64,000 nucleotides of DNA from Marvinbryantia formatexigens DSM 14469 (GTDB lineage Bacteria; Bacillota; Clostridia; Lachnospirales; Lachnospiraceae). How positions within the stretch are numbered: position 1 is the first letter of the stretch; the number at the start of each line of letters is the position of its first letter. The notes beneath the pieces are model-generated. The model did not search any database. It saw only the letters and a list, made by a program, of their open reading frames with translations, and was not told the origin of the DNA. Positions 58,098-64,000 of this stretch are shown here, piece after piece. The position numbers and the translations under genes are program-made. The DNA lies in assembly GCF_025148285.1 (NCBI RefSeq), contig NZ_CP102268.1, forward strand, positions 3,017,001 through 3,081,000. Direction: 5' to 3'.

Positions 58098-59402
58098 ATG
58101 GAAATAGAATTAAGAAAACTGACAAAAGAATTTCAGAAGACGAAGGCGGTGGATAACATCACACTGACGCTGAACAATGGGGTGTACGGACTTCTCGGAG
58201 CCAACGGCGCCGGGAAAACGACGCTGATGAGGATGCTCTGCACACTGCTGAAGCCCACTTCGGGAGAAATTCTCTGCAATGGGAAGGACATTTTTGAGAT
58301 GGACGGGGGATATCGAAAGCGGGCTGGCGGCCATAGCAAAGGTACGGGAACAGAAAAAAGAATGGGCAGGGGAGCTGACCGAAGAAAAGATACGAAAGGT
58401 CATAGAGAAAAACGCAGAAATTTCCAACACACCGGAGGCGCTGTCGGAGGATTTCCGGCAGAATAACATTGCATACAACAGGAAGCAGGGCTTTGTGGAC
58501 ATAAGGAATCTGCTGAACTGCTCCTATGCCGGTTTTAATGATTATGATTATTATCTGGCGGATTCGCTTGCGCCGGAGGATGCGGGCAGCTTTTACCAAA
58601 ACCGCATGGATAATCTGAAGATATGGCTGGAAAATGACGCGAAGGACCAGTTTTCGGAAAAAGAAAAGGAATATCTGATTGCCAGATACGAAGCGCTGGA
58701 GACGCCGCTGTATTACGATTACCAGGCGGGCTGGAAAAGCCTCTTCCAATATGCGCCAACTATCATCATGATTCTGACACTTGTTCTGGGATTTCTCTGT
58801 GCCGGTATTTTTTCCGGAGAATTCCAGCAGAAAGCAAATGCGGTCTTTTATGCTGCCCGCTATGGACGCGATAAGGCGATATGGGCGAAAATAAAAGCAG
58901 GGCTTGTGATAATCAGCGTCCTTTACTGGGCAGTCATGCTGCTTTATACGGCGCTGGTTCTGGGCATCCTGGGCGCGGACGGGGCCAAATGTCCGATTCA
59001 GACTGTCATGAGCGGAAGAGCATGTACAATATTACCAATATCCAGGAATATGTTCTGGTTGCGGCGGGCGGCTATCTGGGATGTCTGTTTATGCTGGCGC
59101 TGACGATGCTGGTTTCCGCAAAGACCAATTCGTCAGTAATTGCGGTGACGGTGCCATTCGTCCTGATTTTTCTGCCGTCCTTTCTGTCCGGGACCAGCCT
59201 TCCGCTGCTGAATAAGATTCTGGGGCTTCTTCCGGACCAGCTTCTGCAGATGAATCAGGCAGTGAAATACTTTAACGTGTATGAAATCTTTGGCAGGGTA
59301 TACAGTGCCGTTCCGGTTTTAATTATTTTGTATACAGTATTGATACTGCTGACGGTCCCGGTTATTTACCGGGTCTACCGCGGAAAAGAAACCATCAGCT
59401 GA
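58098..59402 (+). pseudogene. decayed ABC transporter: ATPase fused by deletion to its permease, plus a frameshift
   Basis: The first 70 residues are an ABC ATPase N-terminus with Walker A Gly-Ala-Asn-Gly-Ala-Gly-Lys-Thr. After about 58310 the sequence becomes, in another frame, the inside of a membrane permease; no signature or Walker B motif is present. So most of the ATPase and the permease N-terminus are missing. In the permease, the frame from 58279 runs to 59103, and the C-terminal part (three helices to TGA 59402) continues in another frame. Inserting one T near 59013 joins them (Val-Met-Ser-Trp-Lys-Ser-Met-Tyr). The locus cannot make a working ABC pair. Confidence 0.75.
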
Positions 59403-59433
59403 GGGATTCTGACTGGGAGATTTCTGCGCTGCA

Positions 59434-60078
59434 TCAGGCTTCCCGGATATCCTCTTCGGGAGGGAGGAGCTTTTTAAAGATGCGGTAGAGCAGAAGCGAA
59501 TTAAGAAAAGCCGTCAGCCCGAAACCGAAAAAGAACCAGCAGAAGGCGTACAGAGGCAGCAGCTCCAGATCCTGGCAGGTGATATACATTGGCAGGAGGG
59601 TGATGACCGCGAGCAGAAGGGTCGTGGGAAAATGCATAAACGCCAGCAGAAACGCGTTCCGGCATAGGGCGGACAGCCTGTTGGAAAAGGCGGCGATTAC
59701 CGGAAAAATATAGAGAGCAAAGAGAAACAAGAGACATAGGATTCCGGCGGAGCACCAGAGCAGCGCCAGAGCTGCGCTCTCCGTGCGGCTCTGGAGAAAA
59801 CGGATATTGAAGAGCAGAATCAGACCGGCTGCCAGAATAAGCAGCCACACGGTCAGAGACTGGCGGAAATTCTCCCGGAATGCGCGGAAAAAGGTTTTCA
59901 CTGCTCCGTTCAGATTTCCCTTCACGGTGCGCAGCATGCAGTGATACAGAGCAGTCAGGGACGGACCGATGGTGACGACCGGAATGCAGCACAGAAGAAA
60001 GAGCAGATTACAAAGCACGATATCACCGATTTTGTTCAGAATGACATGCACAATATTGTCCTGGTTCATAAGATTCAT
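59434..60078 (-). CDS. YesL-family (DUF624) membrane protein
   Basis: A 214-residue protein with five to six hydrophobic helices and an N-terminus (Asn-Lys-Ile-Gly-Asp-Ile-Val-Leu-Cys-Asn-Leu) typical of DUF624. Members are often next to carbohydrate ABC transporters, as here (61318 onward), and may assist sugar uptake. The ATG follows GAGGTGA. It appears intact. Confidence 0.8.
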   Translation of the reverse strand: MNLMNQDNIVHVILNKIGDIVLCNLLFLLCCIPVVTIGPSLTALYHCMLRTVKGNLNGAVKTFFRAFRENFRQSLTVWLLILAAGLILLFNIRFLQSRTESAALALLWCSAGILCLLFLFALYIFPVIAAFSNRLSALCRNAFLLAFMHFPTTLLLAVITLLPMYITCQDLELLPLYAFCWFFFGFGLTAFLNSLLLYRIFKKLLPPEEDIREA

Positions 60079-60189
60079 ATGCGTTCACCTCGTAAAAAAT
60101 ATTGCAAAAACAAAAGAAGTCTGGTTCCGTTACCATGCGCCCGCAGCACAGAAATCTGCGGAGCGCATTCTTTTTATGCGGGGCATCGA

Positions 60190-60930
60190 CCCTGTTGAGT
60201 GCGCAAAGCGCACGAAATATCAACCACCCGCTATGCGGGTGCGCGGTGATTGTTATACAAAGAAATCACCTTTACGCCTATAATAGAGGTGTCCAAGCCA
60301 CTATATAGAAAGGAAAGGTGATTTCAATGGCGAAGAAAGCCAACTCACTTGCACATACAAAGTGGATGTGTAAGTATCATATCGTCTTCACACCAAAGTA
60401 TAGACGAAAAATGATTTACAATCAATACAAAGAAGACCTAAGAGATATTATAAAACAACTTTGTAATTATAAAGGTGTTGAAATAATAGAAGGTCATCTT
60501 ATGCCAGACCATATTCATATGCTGGTAAGTATTCCGCCCAAAATAAGTGTATCAAGTTTCATGGGATATTTGAAAGGGAAAAGTGCCCTAATGATGTTTG
60601 ACCGCCACGCAAATCTGAAATATAAATTTGGGAACAGACATTTTTGGGCAGAAGGATACTATGTCAGCACAGTAGGTCTCAATGAGGACACCATAAAGAA
60701 GTACATTCAGGAGCAAGAGAGAGCGGATATTATGATGGATAAATTGAGCGTGAAAGAATATGAGGACCCCTTTAGGGGTAGTCGGTAATACAAACGCCCC
60801 TTGAAGGGGCAGCGACGAGTGAAAAGCAAAGTGGCTTGAACGAAGTGAGAGCCAGCGCCTTGAGACGCGGGCCTAGTAACAAAGGCTTATAGCCGAAGCG
60901 CGAGCCACCCGTTAGACGGGTGGCAGCGAC
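60190..60930 (+). mobile_element. IS200-like insertion sequence
   Basis: The tnpA gene lies between palindromic ends: left-side hairpins CACCCGC/GCGGGTG (60225-60241) and GTGCGC/GCGCAC (60199-60213), and a right-side hairpin GCCACCCGT/ACGGGTGGC (60904-60924). This is the IS200/IS605 organisation, with subterminal hairpins and no terminal inverted repeats. Exact ends are estimated by eye. A second long inverted repeat (GAAATCACCTTT with AAAGGTGATTTC, 60262-60325) covers the ribosome site and should repress transposase translation. Confidence 0.75.
60327..60788 (+). CDS. tnpA: IS200-type Y1 transposase
   Basis: A 153-residue HUH transposase. His-Met-Leu...Asp-His-Ile-His gives the HUH pair near residue 63, and the Tyr in Gly-Tyr-Tyr-Val-Ser-Thr-Val near 118 is the nucleophile. 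The N-terminal Tyr-His-Ile-Val-Phe-Thr-Pro-Lys-Tyr-Arg-Arg matches IS200 TnpA. It acts on single strands. The gene looks intact. Start at ATG 60327 with AAAGGTG upstream, inside the blocking stem. Confidence 0.9.
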   Translation: MAKKANSLAHTKWMCKYHIVFTPKYRRKMIYNQYKEDLRDIIKQLCNYKGVEIIEGHLMPDHIHMLVSIPPKISVSSFMGYLKGKSALMMFDRHANLKYKFGNRHFWAEGYYVSTVGLNEDTIKKYIQEQERADIMMDKLSVKEYEDPFRGSR

Positions 60931-61317
60931 TTTGTGGATTATAGCATAAGTGCAATCCGGCTGTAAAGTGTCCCGCCTGCACGACCGGAGCGCATATTTC
61001 CTGGAAATGGGCGGATTCTGGCATGGAAAAATAAAATCCGCAGCGCACAGGAAACTGTGAAAAAGAAGTACAATGTATACAAAAACCAGAACCGGGAAAT
61101 GGGGAAAATGCACAGTATTTTGTCTGAAAAGGCGGAATATAAGCCATAGTGTACAAAAACCAACATTTTTCCATGCGATGCTTACATAAATCCATTTATT
61201 ATTTTTCTATGTGCAATTATAATAGATTTGTCATCCGGGGATGAAATAAAATCGTAGAAAAAGCACAAAAAATATAATTGTGAAGAAAATTATTATTACA
61301 AAAAGGAGGACCAGTCT
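60931..61317 (+). other. upstream region of the sugar ABC operon
   Basis: About 390 bp without a supported gene. It includes two near-identical words GTATACAAAAACCA and GTGTACAAAAACCA about 75 bp apart (near 61075 and 61150), which could be a regulator's paired site, and a TATAAT at about 61218. No -35 box is convincing at 17 bp. The leader ends in AAGGAGG. Confidence 0.4.
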
Positions 61318-62580
61318 ATGAATTTCAAGAAAACAGCAGCATTATTACTGACAGGAGCGATGATAATCGGAGCGGTTCCCGTTTATGCGGAGGAGGGCGG
61401 TTCGGACGTAACGCTTTCCGTATCCATCTGGGACAGCTACCAGGAACCTGGAATCAAGGAAATCCTGGCAGGCTTTACGGAGAAGACCGGAATCAAGACA
61501 GAGCTTTCCGTTATCAAATGGGATGAATACTGGACCATGCTTGAGGCCGGCGCGCAGGGCGGGTCACTTCCGGATGTATTCTGGATGCACTCCAACGAAA
61601 GCGAACGATATATGTCGAACGATATGCTGCTTGATCTGACGGATAAGATCGCGGAGAGCGACGCGATTGATCCGGCAAATTATCCGGAGGATATCTGGGG
61701 ACTTTATACATACAATGACAAATATTATGCAGTTCCGAAGGACGTGGATACTATCGCGCTGTGGTACAATAAGACCATGTTCGATGAGGCGGGGCTGGAT
61801 TATCCGACGACGGACTGGACATGGGACGATATGTTCGAGGCGGCGAAAAAGCTGACGAAGGAAGACGGCTCCCAGTATGGTCTGGCTATACGGAGTGACA
61901 ACAACCAGGCGGGATATTATAACCTGGTTTATGACAACGGTGGTTATATCATCAGTGACGACAAGACAAAATCAGGCTGGGACGATGAAAAGACCATCGA
62001 AGCGATGCAGCAGCTGGAGGAATGGATTAACGCGGGCGTGATGCCGTCTCTGGAAACTATGTCTGAAAACGGCGAGGATGTGCTGTTCCAGTCCGGCAAG
62101 GTTGCAATGGTTCTGCAGGGCTCCTGGATGCTGGCGGCGTATAAAGAGAATGAATATACGAGCGCAAACTGCGATGTGATAGAGCTTCCGAAGAGTGCCG
62201 AAACAGGCAGAAGAGTATCTGTATACAATGGACTTGGCTGGGCGGCTTCGGCATCCGGAGAGCACACGGAGGAAGCATGGCAGCTGATCGAATACCTTGG
62301 GTCTGAAGATGCGCAGAAGCAGCAGGCGGAGCTTGGCGTGACCATGTCCGCATACACCGGCACCTCTGACGCCTGGGTAAATTCTGCACCCCAGTTTAAT
62401 CTGCAGGCATATCTGAATATGATGGAGGATATGGAAATCCGCCCGTATTCCCGCTCCACTGTTGCCTGGGAGAATGAAAACGCTGAAATTCTGAAGGGCG
62501 TTTATACCGGTGAACTGACGATGGAGGAAGCATGCAGACAGATGGCAGAGCAGATGAACGAAAAGCTGGCGGAGGAATAA
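61318..62580 (+). CDS. extracellular sugar-binding protein of a carbohydrate ABC transporter
   Basis: A 420-residue family 1 solute-binding protein. A signal peptide (residues 1-25) ends Pro-Val-Tyr-Ala-Glu-Glu, then the mature protein follows with Ile-Trp-Asp-Ser-Tyr and Pro-Asp-Val-Phe-Trp-Met-His motifs. It has no lipobox Cys, which is unusual for a Gram-positive binding protein, so it could be released or wall-held. The start follows AAGGAGG. Two permease genes follow; the ATPase is elsewhere, as is common for this class. Confidence 0.9.
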   Translation: MNFKKTAALLLTGAMIIGAVPVYAEEGGSDVTLSVSIWDSYQEPGIKEILAGFTEKTGIKTELSVIKWDEYWTMLEAGAQGGSLPDVFWMHSNESERYMSNDMLLDLTDKIAESDAIDPANYPEDIWGLYTYNDKYYAVPKDVDTIALWYNKTMFDEAGLDYPTTDWTWDDMFEAAKKLTKEDGSQYGLAIRSDNNQAGYYNLVYDNGGYIISDDKTKSGWDDEKTIEAMQQLEEWINAGVMPSLETMSENGEDVLFQSGKVAMVLQGSWMLAAYKENEYTSANCDVIELPKSAETGRRVSVYNGLGWAASASGEHTEEAWQLIEYLGSEDAQKQQAELGVTMSAYTGTSDAWVNSAPQFNLQAYLNMMEDMEIRPYSRSTVAWENENAEILKGVYTGELTMEEACRQMAEQMNEKLAEE

Positions 62581-62676
62581 CGGCGGTGCTGCCCGTGCAG
62601 GCGGGAAAACGAAAACGAAGACCAGGGGCTGCCGCGCCGGCGGCGGCCCTTTGTACAGCAAAGAGGTGATTCGGAA

Positions 62677-63570
62677 ATGATACAACAGAAAAAACATACG
62701 GGAAGGGCGCGCAGCGAGTTTTTGTGGGGCTGGCTCTTCATCCTTCCGACGATGATCGGACTGGTTATTCTGAATATTATCCCTATATTCCAGACGATTT
62801 ACCAGAGCTTTTTCAAGACGGGAGATTTTGGAAAGGGAAATATCTTTATCGGTCTGCAGAACTACGAGAAGGTGTTTGGAGACGGCGAGGTCTGGCAGGC
62901 GCTGATAAACACATTTAAGTACGCGATCGTGGAGGTTCCCTTCTCCATTGTGATCGCGCTGGTGCTGGCGGTGCTTCTTAATCGGAAGATAAAAGGGCGT
63001 TCCGTATACCGGACGATTATTTTCCTCCCGATGGTGGCGGCTCCGGCGGCGGTGGCTATGGTCTGGCGGTGGCTGTTTAACTCGGATTTCGGTCTGATTA
63101 ATAATGTATTTCACATACATGTCAACTGGGTATCCGACCCGGATATCGCAATATATTCCATAGCGATTATCGGCATCTGGTCCATTCTCGGATACAATAT
63201 GGTGCTTTTCCTGGCGGGGCTCCAGGAGATTCCCGGCGACTACTATGAAGCGGCACAAATCGACGGCGCTACGGGTGTGAAATCCTTTTTCCACATTACG
63301 ATTCCCCTGCTGTCCCCTACCATTTTCTTCGTGCTGGTTACGCGCGTTATCAGTTCGCTCCAGCTGTTCGATTTGATTTACATGGTCATTGACAAGTCGA
63401 ATCCGGCTCTGCAGAAAACCCAGTCGCTGGTGTATCTGTTTTATAAATATGCTTTTATTAATAAGAATAGGGGCTATGGAGCGACCATCGTTGTTCTTCT
63501 GTTTGTGATTACCCTCATTTTGACGGCATTCCAGATGATAGGGCAGAAAAAGTGGGTTTTCTATAATTAA
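62677..63570 (+). CDS. sugar ABC transporter permease, MalF/UgpA type
   Basis: A 297-residue integral protein with about six hydrophobic helices and the cytoplasmic EAA loop Glu-Ala-Ala-Gln-Ile-Asp-Gly-Ala-Thr near 190, which contacts the ATPase. It follows the binding protein gene at 97 bp, with AGAGGTGA before ATG 62677. It pairs with the next permease to form the membrane channel. Confidence 0.9.
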   Translation: MIQQKKHTGRARSEFLWGWLFILPTMIGLVILNIIPIFQTIYQSFFKTGDFGKGNIFIGLQNYEKVFGDGEVWQALINTFKYAIVEVPFSIVIALVLAVLLNRKIKGRSVYRTIIFLPMVAAPAAVAMVWRWLFNSDFGLINNVFHIHVNWVSDPDIAIYSIAIIGIWSILGYNMVLFLAGLQEIPGDYYEAAQIDGATGVKSFFHITIPLLSPTIFFVLVTRVISSLQLFDLIYMVIDKSNPALQKTQSLVYLFYKYAFINKNRGYGATIVVLLFVITLILTAFQMIGQKKWVFYN

Positions 63571-63583
63571 GGGGGGGATTGCG

Positions 63584-64000
63584 ATGGAGCACAGTTATAC
63601 AAGAAAGAAAAAACTTACCACTGTTGTGATTCACGTCATTCTGATTCTGGTATCCATCACTATGCTGGTGCCGTTTATATGGATGATTCTGACAGCCTTT
63701 AAGTCTGTGACAGAGGCAACCTCTGTAGATCCCTTCACCATTTTTCCGAGGGAGTGGAGAACAGACGCGTTTACCACGGTTTTAGAAAACATGAATTTTC
63801 TGATGCTTTACAGAAATACCCTGCTGCTTATTTTCTTCCGGGTGGTCTGTGCTGTGCTGACAGCGACAATGGCAGGCTATGCATTTGGACGGCTGCATTT
63901 TAGGGGACGCAATTTCTGCTTTTCTCTGGTGCTGATTCAGATGATGGTTCCGTCGCAGATATTCATTATTCCGCAATATCTGATGATAAGCAAAATGGGA
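63584..64000 (+). CDS. sugar ABC transporter permease, MalG/UgpE type (runs off the window)
   Basis: The second permease starts at ATG 63584 after AAGGGGGG, 13 bp past the first. The visible 139 residues have an N-terminal helix (Ile-Leu-Ile-Leu-Val-Ser-Ile) with Met-Val-Pro-Phe-Ile-Trp-Met and a second block at Met-Ala-Gly-Tyr-Ala-Phe-Gly-Arg. The frame remains open at base 64000. Its EAA loop lies beyond the window. Confidence 0.9.
   Translation, partial: MEHSYTRKKKLTTVVIHVILILVSITMLVPFIWMILTAFKSVTEATSVDPFTIFPREWRTDAFTTVLENMNFLMLYRNTLLLIFFRVVCAVLTATMAGYAFGRLHFRGRNFCFSLVLIQMMVPSQIFIIPQYLMISKMG

Noticed and set aside
61972-63294. Minus-strand ORF of 440 codons over the sugar ABC genes
   Set aside because: Shadow frame of the binding protein and permease, which have strong family motifs and ribosome sites. 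The minus-strand product is His/Arg/Pro-rich low-quality sequence.
1-64000. tRNA or rRNA genes as attachment sites
   Set aside because: No cloverleaf with GTTCRA-type T-loop or rRNA-like stretch was recognised by eye. A tRNA scan would be decisive.

Overview
The window reads as DNA from a gut-type clostridium, most likely a Lachnospiraceae member. The grounds are strong AGGAGG ribosome sites, TTGACA/TATAAT promoters, Firmicutes-type conjugation proteins and a clostridial sugar-uptake locus at the right edge. This is judged from sequence features alone. About 56 kb of the 64 kb is mobile DNA.

Region 1 (about 1-46.7 kb) is a large integrative and conjugative element (ICE), transcribed mostly on the minus strand. 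From right to left it holds: a putative replication initiator and companion (45.0-46.7 kb); an AT-rich plus-strand KAP-type NTPase broken by an amber codon (41.9-44.8 kb); a mobilisation operon with DUF5697-like and DUF6100-like proteins, a winged-helix protein, a VirD4 coupling ATPase and an S1-domain protein (36.2-41.5 kb); a plus-strand cargo block with an XRE regulator, exported nuclease, hydrolase-rhodanese fusion, Ku, DNA ligase and a tiny holin-like toxin with an apparent antisense RNA (29.7-36.1 kb); a type IV secretion operon with VirB2-like, VirB6-like, lysozyme/C39 peptidase and PrgI-VirB4 fusion proteins plus a 1707-residue adhesin (16.2-29.2 kb); a small operon with DUF3268 and sigma-70 proteins (13.2-15.3 kb); an abortive-infection-type gene with a nonsense codon and an orphan AbiEi-like antitoxin (11.2-13.1 kb); and an ssb-led operon with a MoxR-type AAA ATPase, a metallopeptidase/VWA protein with an in-frame amber codon, a SpoVT-like regulator and a second sigma factor (0.35-10.8 kb). 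No ICE relaxase or ICE integrase is visible, so the element is cut by the window edge or is defective.

Region 2 (about 47-56.3 kb) is a smaller integrative mobilizable element (IME): tyrosine integrase, small HTH excisionase-like protein, MobC-like protein, RepA-like ATPase and MOBV relaxase. It carries two type III toxin-antitoxin loci with tandem-repeat RNA antitoxins. One is intact; the other has a frameshifted toxin. It also has a yjdF gene with a long, probably riboswitch-type leader.

Region 3 (56.6-64 kb) looks chromosomal: an ECF sigma factor and membrane partner, a decayed ABC transporter, a YesL-family protein, an IS200-like insertion and the start of a carbohydrate ABC transporter operon that runs off the window.

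The most informative non-coding signals are: a 20-bp element at identical spacing upstream of two ICE transfer promoters; intrinsic terminators inside the leaders of three ICE operons, which points to attenuation or antitermination; a five-copy operator array over the IME excisionase/integrase promoter; and the two type III antitoxin repeat arrays, where paired positions co-vary between repeats.
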